43,264 bases of DNA from Clostridia bacterium (GTDB lineage Bacteria; Bacillota; Clostridia; Christensenellales; Christensenellaceae): the NCBI GenBank assembly GCA_014805015.1, contig JAAUYQ010000047.1, forward strand, positions 18,167-61,430. The letters run 5' to 3'. The notes beneath the pieces are model-generated. The model searched no databases, was not told where the DNA came from, and saw only the letters and a program-made list of their open reading frames with translations. Below, piece after piece: positions 34,568-43,264 of the stretch. Positions within the stretch are counted from its first letter, which is position 1, and each line of letters begins with the position of its first letter. Made by a program: the position numbers and the translations under genes.

Positions 34568-34711
34568 TCAGATCTTTTTTTCGCACTTTTGATTGGCCAC
34601 CGTGCAGCTGGTCTTGCACGCTGACTGGCAGGAAGTCTGGCACTCTCCGCACCCGCCTGTCATCAAGGTATCCTTCAGACTGCTTTTCGTGATCGTCTTG
34701 ATGTGCTTCAT
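34568..34711 (-). CDS. scfA: SCIFF family RiPP precursor peptide (six cysteines in forty-five)
   Basis: A 47-residue peptide beginning MKHIKTITKSSLKDTLMTGG, followed by a Cys-rich core with Cys21, 24, 28, 32, 36 and 43 and ending in CEKKI. The leader sequence, the spacing of the cysteines and the length match the SCIFF family almost residue for residue. The maturase adjacent at 33136-34491 completes the pair. Known SCIFF maturases link Cys to Thr alpha-carbon; Thr26, Thr34 and Thr37 in the core are candidates. RBS AGGAGG lies 13 bases upstream. The gene is 26 bases after yajC. The natural function of SCIFF peptides is not known. Confidence 0.97.
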   Translation of the reverse strand: MKHIKTITKSSLKDTLMTGGCGECQTSCQSACKTSCTVANQKCEKKI

Positions 34712-34737
34712 CCGAATCAGGAAGCCTCCTTATGTTG

Positions 34738-35097
34738 TTATTTGGGTGCCTCTATTTCGGCGCCGCCTTCAAAGCTTTCTACGGAAGCAATCGCGCTCTT
34801 TGAGATAACGAGCTTCGTCTTGTCCGGTCCGCATTCCATGGTCACCAAATCTTCCTTCAGGGATACGATTCTGCCGTAAAATCCACCGATAGTCTTGATC
34901 TGGTCGCCCACCTTGATCGAGCTCATCATCTCTTTGAACTTCTTTTCCCGGTTGCGGTTGGGAACGATAATCATTACGATGAAGATCACGATCAGCATGA
35001 TCGGCATGAGCCACGTTATCAAGCCGCCCGCGCCGGCCTGGCCGCTTGCCGCTGCCGCACCGGCAGTAGAAACGGCTGCACCTGTACATGCAGGCAT
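34738..35097 (-). CDS. yajC: Preprotein translocase subunit YajC
   Basis: A 119-residue YajC. A poorly conserved Ala/Gly-rich N-terminus precedes the single transmembrane helix (LITWLMPIMLIVIFIVMIIV). The conserved cytosolic part follows: PNRNREKKFKEMMSSIKVGDQIKTIGGFYGRI. It associates with SecDF in protein export; secD and secF are not seen in this window. The start ATG at 35097 has GAGGT upstream. It sits between tgt and the SCIFF precursor, the usual location in Clostridia. Confidence 0.95.
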   Translation of the reverse strand: MPACTGAAVSTAGAAAASGQAGAGGLITWLMPIMLIVIFIVMIIVPNRNREKKFKEMMSSIKVGDQIKTIGGFYGRIVSLKEDLVTMECGPDKTKLVISKSAIASVESFEGGAEIEAPK

Positions 35098-35171
35098 TCA
35101 ATGCACCTCACTTCCATAGCTGTATCGTCCTTTGGACTCGAACACATGATAACGGAACCCGGTATAGTACG

Positions 35172-37402
<2,231 letters not shown>

Positions 37403-37559
37403 AAAAGACCGACCGGTGCGGTCCCCGAGAACACGCACGTCCAACCTGCCCAGCTGGAGTTCCCAGCAGTCTCAGGATTCGGACGGAGCTGCAAATGCTG
37501 AAGTGCAGCGCAGACTGCAGAAGCTTCTTCTGCCTTTCGTCTGAAGCAGCAATCTGCTG

Positions 37560-38563
37560 TGCTATGCCTTCGCAGCTCTGTGGATCCATTCGCCATTTGT
37601 ACTTCCGTCTGGCCGAATATTTCTGCGATCTGCCTCACCGCAACTCTGTCGCTACGCGCAAGGTTGCAGACACCCTGCTTGAGGGAATCGATCGCGGTAT
37701 CCGCACGTTCGCGTCCCTTGGCCGCCTGCTGCTCCGCTTCCTGCCTTTCTTCTGCAATGATCTCTGCCATTGCCTGACACATATCTACCGTGTTCTCCTC
37801 CCTAAAGTTTTTCGTCAGCTTTATGCGTGGACTCGTGACCTGCTCAATCACTTGTGCTGCCCGGTATGGCATCGCTCTGAAAGTGGCATCAGTATTCAGC
37901 AGTGTCCGAATCTTTTCCTTACTGTTGGCATGACGGATGACGGATGAAGTGAAAGACCTGCTGCAGACTTGACGTACAGCTCAGCAGCTGCTCGTCCGTC
38001 AGCAGCGCCGGCTCCAGGATGATCAGCCTGTTGTCGTCCACCAGCCGCTTGTCCAAATCAGAAGAAAAGTCGATGTTATCGTGCAGACACCCCGGTACCT
38101 GGCACCGGTCCGTACTCCAATCACAACGATCGTGATCACAGGTTTGAGCTTCACGCCGGCTGGCAGCCCGCTTCGGAATTCCTTCGGGTATTTTCCATCG
38201 CCACCGCTACGTGTACTCAGCTGCAGTATCTGTCACGAATAGTTCACATGTTCGGCCAGGGTCACCCGCACCGGAAGCGCGTAATCCACGTAATCCTGGT
38301 TCTCGAAACCCAGGATAACAAAATCGGTCGCTCCGTCTGTGGGGCCTTCCATATGTGCTGTTTCCAGCAGATCCCACTCGCGCAATGGCCGAGATCCTGC
38401 CTTTTCATCCCGGCGCACCAGAAAAGATCACTGCTGATTCTTCTGGGTTCCGTTCCTCCAGCCTGCCTACCTTGAGGTCTGGCACGGCCAGACGGATAAG
38501 ATCCCGGATTTCCGCTTCCTCCCCACGCATATACTGCTTGCATACGAGATCTTTTATTCCCAC
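37560..38563 (-). pseudogene. Rpn-type PD-(D/E)XK nuclease gene, multiply frameshifted
   Basis: Pieces in different minus-strand frames match the order of an Rpn/PDDEXK-family transposase-like protein. The pieces are a start with GIKDLVCKQYMRGEEAE (GTG at 38563), then DFVILGFENQDYVDYALPVRV (about 38240-38340), LKPVITIVV (about 38140), DNIDFSSDLDKRLVDDNRLIILEPALL (about 37970-38080), and VDMCQAMAEIIAEERQEAEQ to QIAEIFGQTEVQMANGS (37590-37790). Each step changes frame or is interrupted, so no functional protein can be made. It is a different lineage from the 27561 gene. The boundaries are approximate. Confidence 0.7.
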
Positions 38564-38756
38564 GATCTCCCCTTTCAGTTGGCCTGCCTGGCCGGGACGT
38601 GTCCACAAGCTGGTTCCGCCGTTCATGCTGCCCTGGCCGGCCTCATGCCGGCGCAGCTCCGGGTTCGGGTGGCGCTCGGCGCTCCAGAAACGCCAGCACA
38701 ATGGTCACACTCGCGTTCCGTCGCTCCGTTCTCTGCAGTTTGCGCTCAATTCCAGT

Positions 38757-39344
38757 TTATGGCACGTAACATCTGGCACGGAAACGGACACCCATGTCCT
38801 CCGCGATCTTCCTGCACTGCTCCACCTTCTGTTCCCCGATCAGATCGACGACGGAAAGGGTCACCCCAATTCCAGCATCACGGGCCTTGCGCGCAAAGTC
38901 CTGCAGCGCCTCCCAGCTGCGCTCCCCATAGCGGCTGGCGCACAGATCCTGGTATGCCCGTGCGCTGGCTTCGTTCAGACTGATGGAGACTTCGTCTATC
39001 AGGCCTGCGAGCTCCGGCACGATATCGCGGCCGTTGTAGAGGCTGCCGTGGCCGTTCGTATCCAGCCGTGTACGGCCGCCGTATCCCTTGACGTACCTTG
39101 CAACCTCGAGCATCGTCCCGAGACGCATGGTCGGCTCGCCGAATCCGCAGAAGACCACACTGGCCGGCTGCGTCTGCTCCAGCTCTGAGATGATCTCGGA
39201 TGCCTCCGGTTCACGCTCAAGCCACAGCTCGTACGGTCCCACACCTGTGCCCTTCTGTCTTACGCAGAAGGAACAGTCGTTCGTGCACTGGTTCGTGAGA
39301 TTCACATATACTGCGCGCCCCAAATCATACGTATACGTATCCAT
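38757..39344 (-). CDS. TatD-linked radical SAM protein
   Basis: A 195-residue small radical SAM protein. The [4Fe-4S] site is CTNDCSFC (CxxxCxxC) in VYVNLTNQCTNDCSFCVRQK, and the second conserved block is VVFCGFGEPTMR. It lacks a SPASM domain; the length and sequence fit the family recorded as TatD-associated radical SAM (TIGR04038, recalled). The start at 39344 has AGGAA about 10 bases upstream. It lies 170 bases after tatD on the same strand, and the linkage is what defines the family. The reaction and substrate are unknown. Confidence 0.88.
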   Translation of the reverse strand: MDTYTYDLGRAVYVNLTNQCTNDCSFCVRQKGTGVGPYELWLEREPEASEIISELEQTQPASVVFCGFGEPTMRLGTMLEVARYVKGYGGRTRLDTNGHGSLYNGRDIVPELAGLIDEVSISLNEASARAYQDLCASRYGERSWEALQDFARKARDAGIGVTLSVVDLIGEQKVEQCRKIAEDMGVRFRARCYVP

Positions 39345-39514
39345 GTTTTTTTCGTTCCTGCAAGCCTCATGCTGGCTGCTGTAACGCAGGCACTCTCCTT
39401 TCGAAAAACGCACCCGTAACAGCGCTGATGCGGAAATCCTTCGCAAGCGCAGTCTGTCCGCCCTGCATTCATGCGCCGGGCTTTCTGGATCTTGTCTGGC
39501 GCTCCCCCCGGAAA

Positions 39515-40303
39515 CTATTCGGACCGAGGCAGGATTCCACTGGCCGCCAGGCGGAATACACGCTCAGCATTCTCTGCCGTGGCACGTTCGATGGTGCCTG
39601 GATCTTCCCCACGGACCTCTGCCAGCTTTTCTGCCACGAGGCGCACATGGCGCGGATCATTCCGTTTGCCGCGGTGCGGAACTGGGGTCATGTACGGACT
39701 GTCTGTCTCAATGAGAAGACGGTCAAGCGGTACTGCTTTGGCAGCCTCGAGCGGCTTTTTGGCGTTTTTGAACGTGACGGCACCGCCAAAGGCAAGGTAC
39801 CAGCCGCGCCCCAGCAGTTCACGCGCCGTCTCCACACTGCCGGAGTAGCAGTGCATCACGCCCGTTACCTCTGGGTATTCGCGGAGAATCTCCATCGTGT
39901 CCGCCCAGGCCTCGCGGGTGTGGATAATGACCGGAACCTGCAGTTCTTTAGCCAGCGCCATCTGTTCCCGGAACACCTGCTTTTGCACATCCCGCGGGGA
40001 AAAGTCGTAATGGTAATCGAGTCCAATCTCCCCAAGGGCAACCACCCGGGGCCGCGAGAGCAGCAGGCGCAGCTCTTCTGCGGTCTCATCGTTCCACGTT
40101 TTCGCGTCGTGGGGATGAACGCCGACAGCCGCATAAATTATGGGCGATTTCTCTGCGAGGTCTGCTGCTGCCCGGGAGTCTTCCAGATTAGTCCCGCACT
40201 CAACGTAGGCCGAAATGCCGCTCGGAGTAAGATCCGCAATGACCGTCTCCCGGTCCTCATCGAATGCCTCGCTCAGCAGGTGGGCATGCGTATCAAAGTA
40301 CAT
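39515..40303 (-). CDS. tatD: TatD family metal-dependent deoxyribonuclease
   Basis: A 262-residue amidohydrolase-fold nuclease. The metal ligands are His6 and His8 in FDTHAHL, Glu in ALGEIGLDYHY, His in VIIHTREAW, His in GVMHCYSGS, and Asp in LIETDSPYMTP. TatD acts as a 3'-5' exonuclease in DNA repair or degradation. The start ATG is one base after the metG stop, so the two are coupled; this metG-tatD order is very common in Firmicutes. The radical SAM gene follows. Confidence 0.95.
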   Translation of the reverse strand: MYFDTHAHLLSEAFDEDRETVIADLTPSGISAYVECGTNLEDSRAAADLAEKSPIIYAAVGVHPHDAKTWNDETAEELRLLLSRPRVVALGEIGLDYHYDFSPRDVQKQVFREQMALAKELQVPVIIHTREAWADTMEILREYPEVTGVMHCYSGSVETARELLGRGWYLAFGGAVTFKNAKKPLEAAKAVPLDRLLIETDSPYMTPVPHRGKRNDPRHVRLVAEKLAEVRGEDPGTIERATAENAERVFRLAASGILPRSE

Positions 40304-40304
40304 A

Positions 40305-42275
40305 TTACTTGACCAGCAGTCCGTCCGGTGCATCGGCCGTCAGGAGTTTCGTATCCTTGCCTTCGCCGACAGCCAGCAGCATGCCTTCTGAGAGAGTGCC
40401 CCGAAGTTTGGCAGGCTTGAGATTTGCAGCAACAATCACCGTTTTGCCGACCAGGTCTTCCGGTGAGACGGCCTCCCGGATCCCGGACACAATCTGGCGC
40501 GTTTCATCGCCCATTTTTACCTGGGAAACCAGCAGTTTGTCCGATCCCTCGAGCACTTTGCTTTCGAGCACAACGCCGGTACGGAGCGCAACTTTCTGGA
40601 AATCATCAATGGAGATCTGTGACGGCGGCTCTAGCTGTTTCGTCTGCTTTTTCTGTTTGGGCTTCTTTTCCGGCTGCGGCTCCGGGGCTTTCTCTTGCCG
40701 GCTGCTGCGCAGCTCCTCAAGTGCAGCCAGTTCGGCTTCAAGGTCGAGACGCGGGAAAAGGGCTTCGCCCTTACGGACATGCCGGCCGGCAATCGGGGCT
40801 CCGAAGATGCGGATGCTCTCAAAGGACTGCAGTTCCTCTGTGTCTACACCGAGCTGAGCAGCCATTTTTGCTGCTGTCTCCGGCATCACGCTCTGAATCG
40901 CCACACTCACGACCCGCAGACCCTCAGCGAGGTGGTACAGCACGCTCGCGAGCCGCTCTTTCTTGTCTGGGTCTTTGGCAAGAACCCAGGGTGCCGTCGT
41001 ATCTATGTACTTGTTCATGGCGGAGATGAACTGCCAGGTCTCCTCAAGCGCCTCCGAAATCTTCAGATCGGCATACTTACGCTCCAACATAGACGGAATC
41101 GCCTCGGACATCTCCACGAGCACGCCGTCCACTTCCGGGTCCGGGGCTTCGTCCGCCGGGATCACACCATCGAAATATTTTTCAATCATGGCAACGGTGC
41201 GGCTCAGCAGATTGCCGAGGTCATTGGCGAGGTCCGCGTTAATCGCGCCAATCAGCAGTTCGTTGGAAAAGAGCAGGTCGTTGCCAAGTGGCGCCTCCCG
41301 CATCAGGAAGTAGCGCACCGCGTCCGCGCCATAGCGCCCGACCAGGATCTCAGGATCGACAACATTGCCCTTGCTCTTGCTCATCTTGCCGCCCTGCAAC
41401 GTCAGCCAGCCGTGCCCGTAGACCCGCTTCGGCAGATCCTCCCCGAGCGCCATCAGAATCGTCGGCCAGGTGATCGTGTGGAACCGCACGATTTCCTTGC
41501 CCACCAGGTGCAGATCGGCCGGCCAGTACTTCTCAAACAGAGAATCGTCATCCGACATGTAGCCGAGCGCGGAGATGTAGTTGCTGAGCGCATCGAGCCA
41601 CACATACATGACATGGTCGCCGTCAAAAGGCACCGGAATTCCCCATTTGAAGCTGGAGCGTGACACGCACAGGTCCTCCAGCCCCGGGAGCAGGAAATTG
41701 TTCATCATCTCGTTCCGCCGCGATTCCGGCTGAATGAAGTGCGGATGCGACTCTATGTACTCGATCAGCTTCGGAGCATATTTGGACGCCCGGAAGAAAT
41801 AAGCATCCTCTTTCAGTCTGGTGACCTCTCGTCCGCAGTCCGGGCACTTGCCGTCCACCAGCTGCTGATCCGTCCAGAACGATTCGCACGGCGTGCAATA
41901 CCAGCTCTCGTATACGCCCTTATAGATGTCGCCCTGGTCATACAGTTTCTGAAAGATTTTCTGTACGGTATCCATGTGCCGCGGCTCTGTTGTACGAATA
42001 AAGTCGTCGTAGGAGATGTTCATCAGCTCCCACAGGTGCTTAATGCCCTCCACAATGCCGTCCACATATTCCTGCGGCTCCATGCCTTTTTCATGGGCAA
42101 TCTTTTCAATTTTCTGCCCGTGCTCGTCCGTACCGGTGAGGAACATCACGTCCTGGCCAAGCTGCCGATGAAAGCGGGCCAGCGAATCTGCCGCAGTCGT
42201 ACAGTAGGCGTGCCCGATGTGAAGCTTGTCACTTGGATAGTAGATCGGCGTCGTGATGTAGTATTTGTCGCTCAT
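40305..42275 (-). CDS. metG: Methionyl-tRNA synthetase
   Basis: A 656-residue class I aminoacyl-tRNA synthetase. HIGH motif is His19-His22 in KLHIGHAYCTT, and KMSKS occurs in GGKMSKSKGNVVD. The zinc knuckle has CTPC and CPDC. After the anticodon-binding helical domain comes a Lys/Pro/Gln-rich linker (about 530-560) and a C-terminal tRNA-binding EMAP/Trbp111-like domain (DFQKVALRTGVVLESK to the end). It attaches methionine to initiator and elongator tRNA. The start at 42275 has GGAGGA upstream; extra upstream codons are inside the preceding terminator. First gene of metG-tatD-radical SAM. Confidence 0.97.
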   Translation of the reverse strand: MSDKYYITTPIYYPSDKLHIGHAYCTTAADSLARFHRQLGQDVMFLTGTDEHGQKIEKIAHEKGMEPQEYVDGIVEGIKHLWELMNISYDDFIRTTEPRHMDTVQKIFQKLYDQGDIYKGVYESWYCTPCESFWTDQQLVDGKCPDCGREVTRLKEDAYFFRASKYAPKLIEYIESHPHFIQPESRRNEMMNNFLLPGLEDLCVSRSSFKWGIPVPFDGDHVMYVWLDALSNYISALGYMSDDDSLFEKYWPADLHLVGKEIVRFHTITWPTILMALGEDLPKRVYGHGWLTLQGGKMSKSKGNVVDPEILVGRYGADAVRYFLMREAPLGNDLLFSNELLIGAINADLANDLGNLLSRTVAMIEKYFDGVIPADEAPDPEVDGVLVEMSEAIPSMLERKYADLKISEALEETWQFISAMNKYIDTTAPWVLAKDPDKKERLASVLYHLAEGLRVVSVAIQSVMPETAAKMAAQLGVDTEELQSFESIRIFGAPIAGRHVRKGEALFPRLDLEAELAALEELRSSRQEKAPEPQPEKKPKQKKQTKQLEPPSQISIDDFQKVALRTGVVLESKVLEGSDKLLVSQVKMGDETRQIVSGIREAVSPEDLVGKTVIVAANLKPAKLRGTLSEGMLLAVGEGKDTKLLTADAPDGLLVK

Positions 42276-42290
42276 GAAGTCTCCTCCGTT

Positions 42291-42321
42291 AAAAAAAGCG
42301 CTTCCCCGGCGGAAAAGCGCT
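42291..42321 (-). terminator. Terminator after the comB-like gene
   Basis: On the minus strand an 11-bp stem (AGCGCTTTTCC with GGGGAAGCGCT, two G-U pairs, GCC loop) is followed by seven T. It ends transcripts from the gene at 42350-43060, 16 bases before the metG start. Confidence 0.85.
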
Positions 42322-42349
42322 TCCATATTTCTAAATCTCACAGGCCCTG

Positions 42350-43060
42350 CTACTGAATGACGCCCTCACTGTATTCCGGCACCACGTCGAACATATCCTC
42401 ACGGGTGCAGTACTCCAGGTCGTCGTAGAAGTGCAGTGACTTCAGATATTCGTAGCTGCGGCAGCCCGCCAGAGCTCCCAGAATGTTCTTGGACGCCTCC
42501 CGGTACAGCTTCAGGCTCACTTTGCACAGGTCGTCCGTCTCGATATTCGGATCAATCTCCATCAGCCGCTCGAGAATGCATCCCATCGCGATAATATCGT
42601 CTGTGGAGAATTCGCCATCCATGCCCGCGCACACCATGACAATATCGCGCCCAAGTTCGTAGGCCCGCTGGGCAACTGCCGTGGCGTTGATAAAGGTGCC
42701 CACCAGAATGTGCTCAGCACCGGCCAGGCTGCGGATCGCGACGGAGCCGTTTGTCGTGGCATACAGGACCACCTGATCTTTCACCCGCTCCCGGGTATAC
42801 TCAAGCGGCGAATTGCCGAGATCAAAACCCGCGACCTTCTTCGCATCCACTTCTCCGCCGAGAATCACGTTTCCTTCCGAGATCCGCTTAATTGCCGCCG
42901 CCTCGTTGGGTTCGTTGGCCGGCACAATCCGGTCGCAGCCGTTGTGCACCGCAGTGATGATCGTTGCTCCAGCGCGGAGCGCATCGACCATGATGGCCGT
43001 CTTTCCCTGAATCTGCGTCTTGTCCAAATCTTCGTATACGGCTATGCTGGATACTTTCAT
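42350..43060 (-). CDS. 2-phosphosulfolactate phosphatase family protein (ComB-like)
   Basis: A 236-residue protein of the ComB family. Conserved parts are VDALRAGATIITAVHNGC, EVDAKKVAGFDLGNSPLEY, LYATTNGSVAIRSL and LVGTFINATAVAQRA. ComB hydrolyses phosphosulfolactate in coenzyme M synthesis, but homologues are frequent in Clostridia without that pathway and their role there is unknown. No sulfolactate pathway genes are visible here. The start at 43060 is set by the family N-terminus; the RBS is weak. A good promoter at 43101-43129 places the transcription start about 30 bases upstream. Confidence 0.88.
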   Translation of the reverse strand: MKVSSIAVYEDLDKTQIQGKTAIMVDALRAGATIITAVHNGCDRIVPANEPNEAAAIKRISEGNVILGGEVDAKKVAGFDLGNSPLEYTRERVKDQVVLYATTNGSVAIRSLAGAEHILVGTFINATAVAQRAYELGRDIVMVCAGMDGEFSTDDIIAMGCILERLMEIDPNIETDDLCKVSLKLYREASKNILGALAGCRSYEYLKSLHFYDDLEYCTREDMFDVVPEYSEGVIQ

Positions 43061-43100
43061 CGGACAGAACCATCTGTCTTTCTTGTCAACATACTTTCTT

Positions 43101-43129
43101 ATTATAATAGTCCGCCGCCGCGTATTCAA
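43101..43129 (-). promoter_or_regulatory. Promoter of the comB-like gene
   Basis: On the minus strand TTGAAT (43129-43124), 17 bases and TATAAT (43106-43101): an almost consensus sigma-70 promoter about 40 bases before the start codon. Confidence 0.8.
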
Positions 43130-43264
43130 CCGCAGCTGTCAGAGCGACGGTGTGAAGTTCCGGGGGCAAACAGCAATTTTTGCTCCCCGGGATGAAATGT
43201 CAAGCCAGGGGACTTTCATTGGGCGAAAAATAGCAATAAAATAGGGACCATATAACTACAATCA

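Noticed and set aside
37410-37430. Terminator after the YeiH gene
   Set aside because: A GACCG/CGGTC stem is present but no T-run follows it.

Overview
The window is GC-rich bacterial chromosome that reads as a low-oxygen Firmicute of the class Clostridia. The best indicators are an intact SCIFF six-cysteine peptide with its radical SAM maturase in a tgt-yajC operon, a TatD-linked small radical SAM protein, a YjfB-like small protein, a DUF6033-type protein, and SD-led genes throughout. This is inference from gene content; no rRNA is present to fix the taxon. I found no tRNA, rRNA, CRISPR array, prophage or intact insertion sequence.

Layout. 1-3386: the 3' end of a 23S rRNA uracil-methyltransferase gene with its terminator, an AAA/DUF4143 ATPase with a palindromic operator over its promoter, a sugar O-acetyltransferase, and decayed-looking spacers. 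3387-9293 (minus): a complete type I restriction-modification operon hsdM-hsdS-hsdR. 9660-19916 (minus): a long gene train of citrate synthase, a heterodimeric ABC exporter, a ferredoxin-like protein, MutY, an FkbM-type methyltransferase, LemA and a DUF2207 membrane protein. 20190-24448: a radical SAM/SPASM gene broken by two single-base frameshifts, a DUF6033-like protein, a free-standing 49-residue membrane/lipoprotein-like peptide carrying a decarboxylase-beta-like GGADGPT motif, a cytidylate-kinase-like protein and YjfB. 24494-29140: divergent putP-metY and an Rpn-type nuclease gene with a duplicated 3' end. 29592-31700: a MarR-MATE operon with clear operators, plus a tautomerase. 31948-36287: an unknown protein with an unusual translation start, then (minus) the operon tgt-yajC-scfA-scfB-gamma-carbonic anhydrase. 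36386-43060: a YeiH transporter, a badly frameshifted Rpn nuclease pseudogene, the metG-tatD-radical SAM operon, and a comB-like phosphatase.

How the genes work together. The most coherent specialised system is the SCIFF RiPP unit. The precursor scfA (34568-34711) is followed by a terminator-like attenuator and then by the maturase scfB, an arrangement expected to give much more precursor than enzyme from one promoter. Other joint units are the HsdM/S/R complex, the paired ABC half-transporters with one degenerate ATP site, MarR control of a MATE pump, and metG-tatD with its radical SAM companion.

Least described items: the 49-residue GGADGPT peptide at 23075-23224, and genes in which a GC hairpin lies between the Shine-Dalgarno sequence and the start codon (clearest at 31912-31950).
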